Assembly (NCBI RefSeq): GCF_900114165.1
Contig: NZ_FOSB01000001.1
Span: 62,001-126,000 of the forward strand
DNA: 64,000 nucleotides
DNA from: Halobacillus dabanensis
Lineage (GTDB): Bacteria > Bacillota > Bacilli > Bacillales > Halobacillaceae
Reading direction: 5' to 3'
The position numbers and the translations under genes are program-made. The first letter of the stretch is position 1; each line of letters opens with the position of its first letter. Under the pieces are notes generated by a model. That model did no database searches, was not told the origin of the DNA, and saw only the letters and a program-made list of their open reading frames with translations. Shown here piece after piece: positions 7,590 through 18,438 of this stretch.

Positions 7590-10500
7590 ATGACTTTTAC
7601 CCACTTGAACGTTCAAAGTGGCTACAGCTTGATGAATAGTACGATAAAAATTCCTTCACTGGTAGAAACGGCTAAGCAATCTGGTTTTAAGGCTATCGCT
7701 CTTACTGATGAAGGATCTTTGAGTGGTACAATTTTGTTCTATCAAGAATGCAAGAGAAGTGGAATAAAACCGATTATCGGCTTGAAGACAACAATCGTTG
7801 ATCGCTCCCTGCCCTTTCCTGTGATATTGATTGCCAAGTCCAATGTGGGGTATGAAAACCTTATTAAAATCAGTACGTTCACTCAGAAAAATGGGGAGAA
7901 CATGACACTGGAAATGATGAAAGAACACAAAGAAGGTTTAATTTTTATTCTACTGACCTCTTCCTCACCATGGGCGGATTCGATTGCTAACCGGATGTTC
8001 GATAAAATAGAAGATACTCGTAAGCGTTGGCTAGAAGCTCTGGGAGAAGAGGATTTTTATTTAAGTATTCAGGATCAAGACCTTCATTCAGAACGGCAAT
8101 TACATACGCCCATGAAGGATTGGGTTCAACACAATAAAATGAAAGTTGTAGCAGTGGGGGATGTTCGCTATCTTCATAGAGAAGATGAAGTGGCCTATCA
8201 ATGTTTAAGAGCGATTGATGAGGGGACGCGCTATCATTCTGAGCGTAATAAGGGGCACTATTATTTAAAGACTATGAAAGAAATGGAGAGCTTCTTTAGT
8301 GAATGGTGGCCAGAAGTTCTTACGGCAACAGAAACAATTGTTGATGCTTGTCATGTCGAGATGAAACTGGATCGCCAGTTATTGCCATCGTATCCGACTC
8401 CCAACCATGAAAAGCCCGATGGATACCTGAGAGAATTGTGCGAAGCTTCCCTTTATAGGAAATATAGGCAGGAAGAAAGAAATAAGGCTTCGGAAAGACT
8501 TGAACATGAACTTTCTGTAATTACCCGTATGGGATTTAGTGATTACTTTCTTATTGTATGGGATTTTATCAGTTATGCAAGGGGCAAGGGGATACATGCA
8601 GGACCTGGACGTGGTTCTGCAGCAGGTTCTATTGTTGCCTTTTTGTTGGACATTACTCAAGTCGACCCTCTGGAATATGACTTGTTGTTTGAGCGGTTTC
8701 TAAACCCTGAAAGAATCAATATGCCGGATATTGATATTGATTTCCCTGATCATCGGAGAGATGAAGTAATCGCTTATGTAGTTGAAAAGTATGGAAGCGA
8801 TCATGTAGCGCAAATATGTACTTTCGGTACATTTGCTGCCAGAAGTGTTTTGAGAGAGTTATTCAAGGTCCTTGGCATTGAAGATAGTGATGCCTCCTTC
8901 ATTCTTAATCAAGTCCCCAAAGTGACGACATCATCGTTGGTTAATATTGTGAAGCAGTCAACGGAACTAAAAGATTATGTTCGCAATTCTGAACGATTGA
9001 AGATGTTATTTAGAGTGGCTGCAAAACTAGAGGGACTGCCAAGGCATGTGTCTACACATGCGGCGGGGGTCGTTTTAAGTGAGGAGCCCCTTATTCAATA
9101 CACAGCTCTTATGAAAGGACAAGGAGAGGTCCCTTTAACCCAATTAGCGATGGGGGATTTGGAAAAGGTGGGACTTTTGAAGATAGACTTTCTCGGTCTA
9201 AGAAATCTATCGTTTATTGAAAGAATGGAAAGCAAAGTAAAACGTTATCGTGACGAGGAGTTTTCCGTTAATCAAATTCCATTGAACGATCCACTCACTT
9301 TCGAGCTTTTAAAGAGAGGAAAGACGAATGGGGTTTTTCAATTAGAATCCCAAGGGATGAAAAGTGTACTTATGCGGCTTAAACCAAATCACTTTGAAGA
9401 CGTTGTGGCGGTTAATGCTCTTTACCGTCCAGGACCTATGGAATATATTCCGACATATATTGAAAGGAAAAACGGCGGGAAGGACGTTCCTTTTCCACAT
9501 CCTGATTTAAAACCGATATTAGCTCCTACGTTTGGTGTGTTAGTATATCAAGAACAAATCATGCAAGTTGCCCAACTTGTTGCGGGGTATTCTTTAGGAG
9601 AGGCCGATATCTTACGAAGAGCTGTCAGTAAGAAACAAGCGGATGTGTTAGAAAATGAACGGATGAAATTCATTACCGGATGTGAAAAAAGAGGATATGA
9701 AGAGAGTGTAGCTCATCAATTATTTGATTGGATCGTAAAATTTTCCAATTATGGATTCAATAGAAGTCATGCTGTCGCTTACAGTCTTATATCTTATCAA
9801 TTAGCTTATATGAAGGCACATTTCCCTTCATATTTCATAGCTGAATTAATGAACGCACATCTTGGAGATCGTGAGAAACTGACCGTATACATTCGTGAAG
9901 CCAGGGATATGGAGGTTGAGGTAAGAGCTCCTTCCATAAACCGAAGCCAAAGCTTGACTCAAGATGAGAACGGGGAAATAAGACTTGGACTGACAGCGGT
10001 TAAAGGAGTAGGATATCAAGCAGCACAAGCGATCATCCAGGAAAGAATGAATGGTGCTTTTCGAAATTTGAATGACTTTTGTTTGCGGGTGGATGGGAAA
10101 ATAGTATCTAGGAAAGTAATAGAGTCTTTAGTTCTTGCTGGTTGTTTTGATGCTTTACATCAAAACAGGGCAAGTGTATTAGCTAGTATCGATCAGGCTT
10201 TGGAACAAGGAGAGCTATTTAAAGAATTTCAAGATCAGCCTGGCTTTTTCGGAAGTGAATTGGAAATGGAAATGGTACATGTCGATCCTTTCCCTCCTTT
10301 GAAACGTTTGTTGATGGAAAAAGAAGTTCTCGGGACTTATCTATCTCAACACCCTCTCGGCCAGCAACGAAGAAGTTTACGAGAAAAAGGGATCATCCCC
10401 CTTCAACAAGCGAATGGGTTGGATTCAAAAAGAAAGGTTAAGGTTGCTTCATCGATCGAAAACCTTCGGGAAATTCGTACGAAACGAGGAGATCCAATGG

Positions 10501-10946
10501 CTTTTGTTACACTCAGTGATGAGACCTCTGAAATGGACGCTGTCCTTTTTCCGGAGACATATCGTGATGTAAAGGTTTGGCTTAAGGAGCAAATGCTCGT
10601 TTTGTTAGAAGGAAGACTGGAGGAACGGAGCAATAGAAAACAATTGATCATTGATCGAGTAGCTGCTTTTAATCCGGAAAATTTAAAGGCGTCGCCTGAG
10701 CAACGTCTTTTTATAAAAGTGACGGAAAAGAATGAGTATCAATCGATAGAGAAGTTGAAAGAAGTGGCAGAATATTTCCCAGGTAATACACCAGTCTTCA
10801 TTTTTCGATCAGAGGATAGAGTTACATACCGATTAGATGAAAGTTACTGTCTGACGGTGTCGAGAGAGTCTTTAAATAATTTGAATGACTTTTTTGGGGA
10901 AACATCTGTAGCATTAAGGTCGGTAAATAAGGAAACAGGAGATTGA
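7590..10946 (+). CDS. dnaE: DNA polymerase III alpha subunit DnaE
   Basis: A 1118-residue type C DNA polymerase. An N-terminal PHP domain starts with T-H-L-N-V-Q-S-G-Y-S. The catalytic aspartates lie in P-D-I-D-I-D-F-P-D (about residue 377) and K-I-D-F-L-G-L-R (about 531). A tandem helix-hairpin-helix region and an OB-fold follow (about 960-1050, with V-A-S-S-I-E-N-L-R-E). There is no proofreading exonuclease domain, so this is the DnaE-type enzyme that works with PolC in low-GC Gram-positives, mainly to extend RNA primers. Length matches B. subtilis DnaE (1115). It is divergent from ytrH and followed by the malic enzyme gene, as in relatives. Confidence 0.97.
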   Translation: MTFTHLNVQSGYSLMNSTIKIPSLVETAKQSGFKAIALTDEGSLSGTILFYQECKRSGIKPIIGLKTTIVDRSLPFPVILIAKSNVGYENLIKISTFTQKNGENMTLEMMKEHKEGLIFILLTSSSPWADSIANRMFDKIEDTRKRWLEALGEEDFYLSIQDQDLHSERQLHTPMKDWVQHNKMKVVAVGDVRYLHREDEVAYQCLRAIDEGTRYHSERNKGHYYLKTMKEMESFFSEWWPEVLTATETIVDACHVEMKLDRQLLPSYPTPNHEKPDGYLRELCEASLYRKYRQEERNKASERLEHELSVITRMGFSDYFLIVWDFISYARGKGIHAGPGRGSAAGSIVAFLLDITQVDPLEYDLLFERFLNPERINMPDIDIDFPDHRRDEVIAYVVEKYGSDHVAQICTFGTFAARSVLRELFKVLGIEDSDASFILNQVPKVTTSSLVNIVKQSTELKDYVRNSERLKMLFRVAAKLEGLPRHVSTHAAGVVLSEEPLIQYTALMKGQGEVPLTQLAMGDLEKVGLLKIDFLGLRNLSFIERMESKVKRYRDEEFSVNQIPLNDPLTFELLKRGKTNGVFQLESQGMKSVLMRLKPNHFEDVVAVNALYRPGPMEYIPTYIERKNGGKDVPFPHPDLKPILAPTFGVLVYQEQIMQVAQLVAGYSLGEADILRRAVSKKQADVLENERMKFITGCEKRGYEESVAHQLFDWIVKFSNYGFNRSHAVAYSLISYQLAYMKAHFPSYFIAELMNAHLGDREKLTVYIREARDMEVEVRAPSINRSQSLTQDENGEIRLGLTAVKGVGYQAAQAIIQERMNGAFRNLNDFCLRVDGKIVSRKVIESLVLAGCFDALHQNRASVLASIDQALEQGELFKEFQDQPGFFGSELEMEMVHVDPFPPLKRLLMEKEVLGTYLSQHPLGQQRRSLREKGIIPLQQANGLDSKRKVKVASSIENLREIRTKRGDPMAFVTLSDETSEMDAVLFPETYRDVKVWLKEQMLVLLEGRLEERSNRKQLIIDRVAAFNPENLKASPEQRLFIKVTEKNEYQSIEKLKEVAEYFPGNTPVFIFRSEDRVTYRLDESYCLTVSRESLNNLNDFFGETSVALRSVNKETGD

Positions 10947-10973
10947 AAAACTTAGACCGTAGTTTTGAAATTC

Positions 10974-11001
10974 TTTACACTCTATATTCATCTGTTATAA
11001 T
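10974..11001 (+). promoter_or_regulatory. Sigma-A-type promoter for the malic enzyme gene
   Basis: TTTACA (10974-10979) and TATAAT (10996-11001) with a 16-base spacer, 67 bases before the GTG start. Confidence 0.6.
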
Positions 11002-11013
11002 TAAGAGGTTAAT

Positions 11014-11028
11014 GGTGGTCAGACCACC
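11014..11028 (+). promoter_or_regulatory. Candidate GntR/FadR-type operator in the malic enzyme leader
   Basis: GGTGGTC-A-GACCACC is a perfect 7+1+7 palindrome. Its core TGGT-CAG-ACCA matches the TGGT-N3-ACCA operator pattern known for FadR-subfamily GntR regulators. It starts 12 bases after the -10 box, where a bound repressor would block the promoter. A FadR-type regulator gene follows at 12391. That this regulator binds here is inference. Confidence 0.55.
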
Positions 11029-11067
11029 TTTGTCGGTTTATATCACAGTTTAAAGGAGAGAGTCGTT

Positions 11068-12306
11068 GTGTCAAACTTGCGAGATGAAGCGCTGCATGTA
11101 CACCGTGTGAATAAAGGGAAGTTGGAAACCCATTCTAAGGTACCTGTCCGTAATGCCAAAGATTTGAGTCTAGCTTATTCGCCAGGGGTGGCGGAGCCTT
11201 GTAAAGAAATCTATGATCATAAAGAAACGGTTTATGATTATACGATGAAAGGAAATATGGTAGCTGTCGTTAGCGATGGCTCAGCAGTTCTTGGTCTAGG
11301 GAATATTGGACCGGAAGCCTCTTTACCTGTCATGGAAGGGAAAGCTGCTTTATTCAAAAGCTTTGCTGGGGTAGATGCATTCCCTATCTGTTTGAATACT
11401 AGAGATGTTGACCAGATTGTCCAGACAGTCAAGTTAATGGAACCAACGTTTGGAGGAGTAAACCTCGAAGATATTGCAGCCCCAAATTGTTTCATCATTG
11501 AAGACCGTTTGAAAAAGGAAACCAATATTCCTATTTTCCATGATGACCAACATGGTACAGCAATCGTAACCGTAGCCGGCCTTATGAATGCCCTGAAGAT
11601 TACGGGCAAATCTTTCTCTGAAATTAAAGTCGTTGCAAATGGTGCCGGAGCCGCAGGAATCGCAATCATTAAGTTACTTTATCATTTCGGCGTCCGTGAC
11701 ATAATCATGTGTGATTCTAAAGGCGCGATTTACGAAGGGCGCGAATTTGGTATGAATGATGTGAAAGATGAAATAGCTAAAATAACCAATAAAGACCGTA
11801 CCGAAGGAAAATTGGAAGAAGTTATGGAAGGAGCCGACGTATTTATCGGGGTATCTGTCGGTGGGTTACTCTCTAAAGAGACAGTTTCTCGCATGAACGA
11901 CGACTCTATCATTTTCGCCATGGCGAACCCTGAGCCGGAAATCATGCCTGAGGATGCGAAAGAAGCAGGAGCCCGTGTTATTGGAACAGGTCGTTCTGAC
12001 TTTCCTAACCAGGTGAACAATGTGTTAGCATTTCCGGGCATTTTCCGTGGTGCTTTGGATGTACGCGCAACAAGAATAAATGAGAAAATGAAGATTGCAG
12101 CAGCAGAAGCGATCGCTTCCTTAGTGAGTGATGACGAGCTGAGTGAAGATTACGTAATCCCTGCACCATTCGATCCACGTGTTGCCCCTGCCGTAGCAGC
12201 TAGTGTTGCAAAAGCAGCTATGGAATCCGGAGTAGCTCGTCACCATGTGGATCCTGAGGAAGTTGCAGAGAAAACAAGACAACTGACTTTGATTGATGAA
12301 GGTTGA
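11068..12306 (+). CDS. ytsJ: NAD(P)-dependent malic enzyme (YtsJ type)
   Basis: A 412-residue short-form malic enzyme, which decarboxylates malate to pyruvate with reduction of NAD(P). Conserved elements: S-L-A-Y-S-P-G-V-A-E-P (about residue 29), the D-D-Q-H-G-T-A motif (about 162) and the Rossmann glycines G-A-G-A-A-G (about 192). Length matches B. subtilis YtsJ (410). The GTG start follows AAAGGAGAG at good spacing; an ATG is lacking at this position. It is followed by a regulator gene and accDA, so malate-derived pyruvate and malonyl-CoA production may be co-regulated. Which cofactor it prefers cannot be told from the sequence by eye. Confidence 0.93.
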   Translation: MSNLRDEALHVHRVNKGKLETHSKVPVRNAKDLSLAYSPGVAEPCKEIYDHKETVYDYTMKGNMVAVVSDGSAVLGLGNIGPEASLPVMEGKAALFKSFAGVDAFPICLNTRDVDQIVQTVKLMEPTFGGVNLEDIAAPNCFIIEDRLKKETNIPIFHDDQHGTAIVTVAGLMNALKITGKSFSEIKVVANGAGAAGIAIIKLLYHFGVRDIIMCDSKGAIYEGREFGMNDVKDEIAKITNKDRTEGKLEEVMEGADVFIGVSVGGLLSKETVSRMNDDSIIFAMANPEPEIMPEDAKEAGARVIGTGRSDFPNQVNNVLAFPGIFRGALDVRATRINEKMKIAAAEAIASLVSDDELSEDYVIPAPFDPRVAPAVAASVAKAAMESGVARHHVDPEEVAEKTRQLTLIDEG

Positions 12307-12311
12307 TATAA

Positions 12312-12343
12312 AACAGGAGAAAAACGTTAATTTTTCTCCTGTT
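12312..12343 (+). terminator. Hairpin between the malic enzyme and GntR genes
   Basis: AACAGGAGAAAAA pairs with TTTTTCTCCTGTT around a 6-base loop, a 13-base stem. The T run is inside the stem and no T run follows, so it may be a partial terminator or an mRNA-stabilising hairpin. Confidence 0.5.
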
Positions 12344-12390
12344 ACATAAATAGTACATGGAGCCGTTATGAAAAGAGGTGTCCGTCTGAC

Positions 12391-12987
12391 GTGTCCCAAG
12401 AACATCAAGGCAAAGTCTACGAAGGAGTCCTTCATCAACTGAAATCATATATTGAAGAAAACCAATTGAAACCGGGGGATAAGTTACCTTCTGAAAGAGA
12501 ATTGAGTGAACAGCTCCACGTAGGGAGGTCCTCTATAAGAGAGGCTTTTCGAGCTATGGAACTCTTGGGTCTGATTGAGACACGAAGGGGAGAAGGTACG
12601 TACATGAGAGCTTATCGGCCTTACCATATGGTAGAGTTGCTCTCGAATTTCCTTCTCAATGAAACAAGGACAAAAGCAGAACTACTGACGGCTAAACAAA
12701 TGATCGAGAAAGAAGTTCTGTTATTGTTAAAGGAAAAACTTTCTAAAACAGATATTGTAAATGTTAAAAAGCTTATCTCAGAACATACAGCAGAAGAACG
12801 CCATCAAACTGTATTCGAGTATTTTTTCCATCTTTGTGATCAACCTTTACTCTTATCGATGTGGCAATTCATCTCCGGATTCACGCAGACCGTCCATGAT
12901 GTAACGTATGCGGATGATTGGTATAAGGAAATGATAGATACGATGGAACATGGAGATGTGCTCGATGTTTTTCAATTATTCCGTTGA
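12391..12987 (+). CDS. GntR family transcriptional regulator, FadR subfamily
   Basis: A 198-residue protein. The N-terminal winged helix is clear: L-K-P-G-D-K-L-P-S-E-R-E-L-S (about residues 25-38), then V-G-R-S-S-I-R-E-A-F-R-A-M-E and the wing R-R-G-E-G-T-Y. The C-terminal half is helical and looks like a shortened FCD ligand domain; FadR-type regulators are usually 220-240 residues, so about 30 are missing and I cannot point to the usual metal-binding His set. The GTG start is preceded by AGAGGTG. Placed between the malic enzyme and accDA, it probably controls one or both; a fitting operator is seen at 11014-11028. Confidence 0.82.
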   Translation: MSQEHQGKVYEGVLHQLKSYIEENQLKPGDKLPSERELSEQLHVGRSSIREAFRAMELLGLIETRRGEGTYMRAYRPYHMVELLSNFLLNETRTKAELLTAKQMIEKEVLLLLKEKLSKTDIVNVKKLISEHTAEERHQTVFEYFFHLCDQPLLLSMWQFISGFTQTVHDVTYADDWYKEMIDTMEHGDVLDVFQLFR

Positions 12988-12996
12988 ACATATCTT

Positions 12997-13015
12997 TGTC
13001 GAAACCTATTCGACA
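12997..13015 (+). promoter_or_regulatory. Inverted repeat upstream of accD
   Basis: TGTCGAA (12997-13003) and TTCGACA (13009-13015) form a perfect 7-base inverted repeat around 5 bases, in the gap between the GntR gene and accD. It has no T run, so an operator is more likely than a terminator. It does not resemble the FapR box. Its binding protein is unknown. Confidence 0.4.
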
Positions 13016-13091
13016 TAATGAGTGATATTACGTGATGGATTTTTTGTATATTGTATAAGAAAGGAAGCTTTGTCCCAAAGGAGGAATCACC

Positions 13092-13952
13092 TTGCTAAGA
13101 GACTTTTTCAGCAAGAAAAAAAGATACGCATCCATTCCTAGCCAGGAAGCGAAGCAGGATGTACCTGAAGGTTTGATGCAAAAATGCCCAAACTGCCAGA
13201 AAATCTTCTACAGAAAAGAATTGAATCGAAATATGAATGTCTGCCCTCATTGTGATCATCATCACCGTCTCAGCGCGTATGAACGCATCCAACACTTATT
13301 TGATGAGGAATCCTTCATTGAGTGGGACAAGCATATGATTTCTAATAACCCTTTACGTTTTCCAGAATATGAGGAAAAGTTGGAAAAGGACCGTATCAAA
13401 TCCGACCTGAACGAAGCGGTTGTTACAGGGAAAGCGAAGATGAATGGCCTGGAGACTGCCATTGCCGTTATGGACTCTCGTTTTCGTATGGGGAGCATGG
13501 GATCTGTAGTTGGAGAAAAAATTACGAATGCCATTGAAAACGCAAGGAAAGAAGGCGTTCCATTTATCATATTCACAGCCTCGGGTGGGGCAAGAATGCA
13601 AGAAGGTGTCCTAAGCCTCATGCAAATGGGGAAAACTTCGGTAGCCTTACAGCGTTTGCACGCAGATGGAGGTCTATTTATTTCTGTTATGACTCACCCG
13701 ACTACGGGAGGAGTATCGGCCAGTTTTGCATCTCTTGGAGATTATAACTTCGCTGAACCAGGTGCCTTGATCGGTTTCGCAGGCAGAAGAATCATTGAAC
13801 AGACGATACGTGAGAAGTTACCAGATGATTTTCAGACGGCAGAATTCTTATTAGAGCATGGACAATTAGATCGTGTGGTCCACCGTCATGAAATGAAAAA
13901 AACGTTAACTACAATCCTTGATCTTCATTCTATAGGGGGTGACAGAGCGTGA
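13092..13952 (+). CDS. accD: Acetyl-CoA carboxylase carboxyltransferase subunit beta
   Basis: A 286-residue subunit of the carboxyltransferase that makes malonyl-CoA for fatty acid synthesis. The N-terminal zinc ribbon has C32-x2-C35 and C51-x2-C54. The crotonase-like core carries S-G-G-A-R-M-Q-E-G (about residue 162) and the oxyanion region T-T-G-G-V-S-A-S-F. Translation starts at TTG (13092), right after AAAGGAGGAATCACC. The stop overlaps the accA start by four bases (GTGA), so equal synthesis of the two subunits is likely by coupling. Confidence 0.97.
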   Translation: MLRDFFSKKKRYASIPSQEAKQDVPEGLMQKCPNCQKIFYRKELNRNMNVCPHCDHHHRLSAYERIQHLFDEESFIEWDKHMISNNPLRFPEYEEKLEKDRIKSDLNEAVVTGKAKMNGLETAIAVMDSRFRMGSMGSVVGEKITNAIENARKEGVPFIIFTASGGARMQEGVLSLMQMGKTSVALQRLHADGGLFISVMTHPTTGGVSASFASLGDYNFAEPGALIGFAGRRIIEQTIREKLPDDFQTAEFLLEHGQLDRVVHRHEMKKTLTTILDLHSIGGDRA

Positions 13953-14911
13953 AGCACGTGCTTGAATTTGAGAAGCCTGTCATTGAGCTGAGAGAAAAAA
14001 TTGTAGACTTAAAGAAGTTGACAGAAAATAGTGAGATGGATTTGAGCGATGAAATTGACACCCTTGAGAAAAGGTTGGAGAAACTCGAAACGGATGTTTA
14101 TGACCGCATGGCTCCATGGGATCGCGTCCAAATGGCTCGTCACCCGGAGCGACCGACAACCCTGGATTATATTGAGTATTTATTTACAGATTTCTTAGAA
14201 ATGCATGGGGATCGGAGCTTTGGAGATGATGCAGCTATCGTATCAGGTATTGCGAAGTTCAAAGATCAACCTGTTACTGTTATTGGTCACCAACGTGGGA
14301 AAGACACAAAAGAAAATATACGACGTAATTTCGGCATGCCACACCCGGAGGGGTACCGTAAAGCTCTACGTCTAATGAAGCAAGCAGAGAAATTCCGCCG
14401 CCCTATTATTACTTTCATTGATACTAAAGGGGCATACCCTGGGAAAGCCGCAGAGGAAAGAGGGCAAAGTGAAGCCATTGCCAGAAACTTGATGGAAATG
14501 GCAGGATTGACTGTCCCAATTATCTGTATTGTAATTGGAGAAGGAGGAAGTGGAGGCGCATTGGGCCTTGGAGTAGGAGATCGAATCTTCATGCTTGAAA
14601 ACTCAACATACTCCGTCATTTCTCCCGAAGGGGCATCATCTATATTGTGGAAAGATGCTGGGCTTGCTCAGGAAGCAGCCGAGTCCATGAAAATCACTTC
14701 CTATGATTTGAAAAAGCTTAACGTCATTGATGAAGTAATACCTGAAATAAGAGGTGGGGCTCATCGTGATATCGAAGGTCAAGCGAAGGAAATCGAAAAG
14801 GTGATTATTGATACTCTTTCAGCTCTCGAATCCCTCAGTGAAGAAGAGTTATTAGAACAGCGGTTCTTAAAATATAAAAATATTGGCGATTACACTTATC
14901 TTGATTTATAA
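13949..14911 (+). CDS. accA: Acetyl-CoA carboxylase carboxyltransferase subunit alpha
   Basis: A 320-residue partner of AccD. The family N-terminal helix region ([10 protein letters not shown]) is followed by the crotonase-like domain with R-G-K-D-T-K-E-N (about residue 115), D-T-K-G-A-Y-P-G (about 154) and G-E-G-G-S-G-G-A-L (about 199). It uses a GTG start overlapping the accD stop. A strong terminator follows, so accDA forms one unit with, possibly, the upstream regulator gene. Confidence 0.97.
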   Translation: MKHVLEFEKPVIELREKIVDLKKLTENSEMDLSDEIDTLEKRLEKLETDVYDRMAPWDRVQMARHPERPTTLDYIEYLFTDFLEMHGDRSFGDDAAIVSGIAKFKDQPVTVIGHQRGKDTKENIRRNFGMPHPEGYRKALRLMKQAEKFRRPIITFIDTKGAYPGKAAEERGQSEAIARNLMEMAGLTVPIICIVIGEGGSGGALGLGVGDRIFMLENSTYSVISPEGASSILWKDAGLAQEAAESMKITSYDLKKLNVIDEVIPEIRGGAHRDIEGQAKEIEKVIIDTLSALESLSEEELLEQRFLKYKNIGDYTYLDL

Positions 14912-14943
14912 TAGGATGGTTGAAAATCATATGTCCGAATTAG

Positions 14944-14971
14944 AAAGGTCGCACAAGGGTGCGGCTTTTCG
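14944..14971 (+). terminator. Terminator after accA
   Basis: GTCGCAC and GTGCGGC form a GC-rich 7-base stem with one G-U pair around AAGG, followed by TTTT. Confidence 0.85.
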
Positions 14972-15029
14972 CTTCTTAAACGGATAGTAACGATATCATT
15001 TATGGATTGAATGTTGATGTTCACATTAA

Positions 15030-15057
15030 TTGTATAGACTAGGGGATAGGCTATACT
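15030..15057 (+). promoter_or_regulatory. Possible promoter for pfkA-pyk
   Basis: TTGTAT (15030-15035) and TATACT (15052-15057) with a 16-base spacer, 80 bases before the pfkA ATG. The boxes are imperfect. Confidence 0.35.
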
Positions 15058-15077
15058 ATGCTTTTAAAATGGACTGA

Positions 15078-16097
<1,020 letters not shown>

Positions 16098-16126
16098 GAG
16101 TAAGAGGCATTTGAGGAGGAAATAAA

Positions 16127-17890
16127 ATGTTTAGAAAAACAAAAATCGTAAGTACGATCGGACCTGCATCAGAGTCTGTAGAGAAATTAACTGAGCTTAT
16201 AGAAGCAGGTATGAATGTAGCTCGCCTGAACTTCTCCCACGGAGATTTCGAAGAGCACGGAGCAAGAATGAAAAATATCCGTGAAGCTTCCAAGACTACT
16301 GGGAAAACTGTGGCAATACTTTTAGATACTAAGGGTCCAGAAATTCGCACAGGTACACTTAAAGAAGGAGAAGTTTACTTGGAGAAAGGTTCAACAGCAT
16401 ATGTCTCTATGAACGATATCGAAGGGGATGCTGAACGTTTCTCAGTTACTTATCCTGGTTTAATTAATGATGTCCATCCTGGGTCTAAAATTTTGTTGGA
16501 TGATGGTCTTGTTGAACTTCTAGTAGAAGAAATCGACAAAGATAATAATGAACTTAAGACAACTGTTTTGAACAATGGCCCGTTGAAAAACAAAAAAGGG
16601 GTAAACGTACCTAATGTCAGCGTTAATCTTCCTGGGATAACAGAAAAAGATGCGAAAGATATTGAATTTGGAATCGAACAGGGTGTTGACTTCATTGCAG
16701 CCTCTTTCGTTCGTCGTGCATCTGATGTCCTTGAAATTAAAGAGCTTTTGGATAAGCATAATGCCAATCACATTCAAATCATTCCTAAGATTGAGAACCA
16801 GGAAGGCGTCGATAATATCGATGATATCTTGGAAGTCAGTGATGGTTTGATGGTTGCTCGTGGCGATCTTGGGGTGGAAATTCCGGCAGAGGATGTTCCA
16901 CTAGTTCAAAAACGCTTGATTCGTAAATGTAATGAAGCTGGTAAGCCAGTAATTACAGCAACTCAAATGCTTGACTCTATGCAACGTAATCCACGCCCGA
17001 CCCGGGCGGAAGCATCTGACGTTGCTAACGCAATTTTTGATGGTACAGATGCCATTATGCTTTCAGGGGAGACCGCAGCAGGAGATTATCCAGTGGAAGC
17101 AGTACAGACAATGCATAACATCGCAAGCAAAACGGAAACTGGTTTGAACCATCTTTCTCTATTGCAAGAACGCTCGAAGCACAGTGACATGACAATCACT
17201 GATGCCATTAGTCAGTCTGTTACTCACACAGCTATTAACTTGAATGCTGCTGCAATCGTTACGCCTACAGAAAGTGGCCATACAGCACGTATGATTTCCA
17301 AGTATCGTCCAAAAGCACCGATTGTAGCTATTACTTCTGATGAAGAAGTTAATCGAAAGCTTTCTCTTGTATGGGGGGTATATGCTGTTATGGGACCACG
17401 TGCATACTCAACAGATGATATGCTTGATGTAGCAGTGGAGCGTAGCCTTGCTTCCGGTCTTGCTATTCGTGGTGACCGTGTCGTCATTACTGGAGGAGTG
17501 CCAGTGGGTGAAAGTGGCACAACAAACTTAATGAAAGTTCACGTAATCGGTGATGTGCTTGTGAAAGGGCAAGGAGTAGGACAGAAGAGCGCTTATGGTC
17601 GCGCCATTGTTGCGAAAAATGCTCAAGACGCAATTGACCGTGTGGAAGAAGGGGACATTATCGTAACACAAGGCACTGATCGTGATATGATGCCAGCCAT
17701 TGAGAAAGCAGCAGGTATTATTACACTGGAAGGTGGATTGACATCCCACGCAGCAGTTGTCGGGTTAAGCCTGGGGATTCCTGTAATTGTCGGTGTCAAT
17801 GATGCTCTAGACTTAATTAATGATGGGGCAGATATTACGATTGACAGCTCCCGTGGGGATATTTACGAAGGTCATGCAAGCGTCCTGTAA
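16127..17890 (+). CDS. pyk: Pyruvate kinase with C-terminal PEP-utilising domain
   Basis: A 587-residue protein converting PEP and ADP to pyruvate and ATP. The N-terminal barrel has [14 protein letters not shown] and the pyruvate kinase signature around I-P-K-I-E-N-Q-E-G (about residue 220). The extra ~110 residues at the end form a swivelling PEP-utiliser-like domain with the motif G-G-L-T-S-H-A-A (about 535-542), as in B. subtilis Pyk (585). GGAGGAAATAAA precedes the ATG. It is co-transcribed with pfkA and followed by a strong terminator. Confidence 0.97.
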   Translation: MFRKTKIVSTIGPASESVEKLTELIEAGMNVARLNFSHGDFEEHGARMKNIREASKTTGKTVAILLDTKGPEIRTGTLKEGEVYLEKGSTAYVSMNDIEGDAERFSVTYPGLINDVHPGSKILLDDGLVELLVEEIDKDNNELKTTVLNNGPLKNKKGVNVPNVSVNLPGITEKDAKDIEFGIEQGVDFIAASFVRRASDVLEIKELLDKHNANHIQIIPKIENQEGVDNIDDILEVSDGLMVARGDLGVEIPAEDVPLVQKRLIRKCNEAGKPVITATQMLDSMQRNPRPTRAEASDVANAIFDGTDAIMLSGETAAGDYPVEAVQTMHNIASKTETGLNHLSLLQERSKHSDMTITDAISQSVTHTAINLNAAAIVTPTESGHTARMISKYRPKAPIVAITSDEEVNRKLSLVWGVYAVMGPRAYSTDDMLDVAVERSLASGLAIRGDRVVITGGVPVGESGTTNLMKVHVIGDVLVKGQGVGQKSAYGRAIVAKNAQDAIDRVEEGDIIVTQGTDRDMMPAIEKAAGIITLEGGLTSHAAVVGLSLGIPVIVGVNDALDLINDGADITIDSSRGDIYEGHASVL

Positions 17891-17914
17891 TTAAAATTAA
17901 AAACAGTAAACAGG

Positions 17915-17951
17915 AAAAAGGTGGAGAGGTTATCCTTCTCTACCTTTTCTT
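17915..17951 (+). terminator. Terminator after pyk
   Basis: AAAGGTGGAGA and TCTCTACCTTT form a long stem with one G-U pair around an inner GG/CC pairing, followed by a T-rich stretch. Confidence 0.85.
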
Positions 17952-18008
17952 TTTATTTATAGGAATGGAAAAGGTATAATAAAGGAAATGGGAAGAAGGG
18001 AAGATGCT

Positions 18009-18401
18009 ATGTTTCGTTGGTTGTTGCTTTTCATTTTAATTGTTCCGGCATTGGAAATTGGCGTCCTTATTTGGACAGGGAATTGGATAGGTCCCATATG
18101 GGTTATTTTGTTAATTATATTGACAGGGGTTTTAGGAGCATGGTTAGCTAAAAAACAAGGATTGGAAACTATAAGAAACTTTCAGCAATCCGTCCAATAT
18201 GGGCAAATGCCGCAGGACACTCTTTTAGATGGAGCGTGTATTCTAGTTGGTGGTGCTGTATTATTGACCCCTGGGTTCATTACAGATGCTATCGGTTTTT
18301 TGTTATTAATCCCAGCAACGAGATTGCCGATTAAACGGTTTTTGAGAAGTGCCATCCAGAAGGCTATGCAAAAAGGGACCATTACCATATACAGAAAGTA
18401 A
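18009..18401 (+). CDS. fxsA: FxsA family membrane protein
   Basis: A 130-residue protein with helices at about residues 3-22, 26-47, and 75-100, and the family pattern A-L-E-I-G-V (about 12) and G-G-A-V-L-L-T-P-G-F-I-T-D (about 80-92). FxsA was named in E. coli for suppressing phage T7 exclusion by the F plasmid when overproduced; its normal role is unknown. The ATG at 18009 follows AAGGGA at 7 bases and gives the usual N-terminus (M-F-R-W-L). An in-frame ATG at 17988 has a badly spaced ribosome site. Confidence 0.88.
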   Translation: MFRWLLLFILIVPALEIGVLIWTGNWIGPIWVILLIILTGVLGAWLAKKQGLETIRNFQQSVQYGQMPQDTLLDGACILVGGAVLLTPGFITDAIGFLLLIPATRLPIKRFLRSAIQKAMQKGTITIYRK

Positions 18402-18438
18402 CTAAAACCTCCACTTCATCTTGAGTGGAGGTTTTAGT
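18402..18438. terminator. Bidirectional terminator between fxsA and ytvI
   Basis: CTAAAACCTCCACT (18402-18415) and AGTGGAGGTTTTAG (18424-18437) are perfect complements around 8 bases, with A and T runs that serve both convergent genes. Confidence 0.88.
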
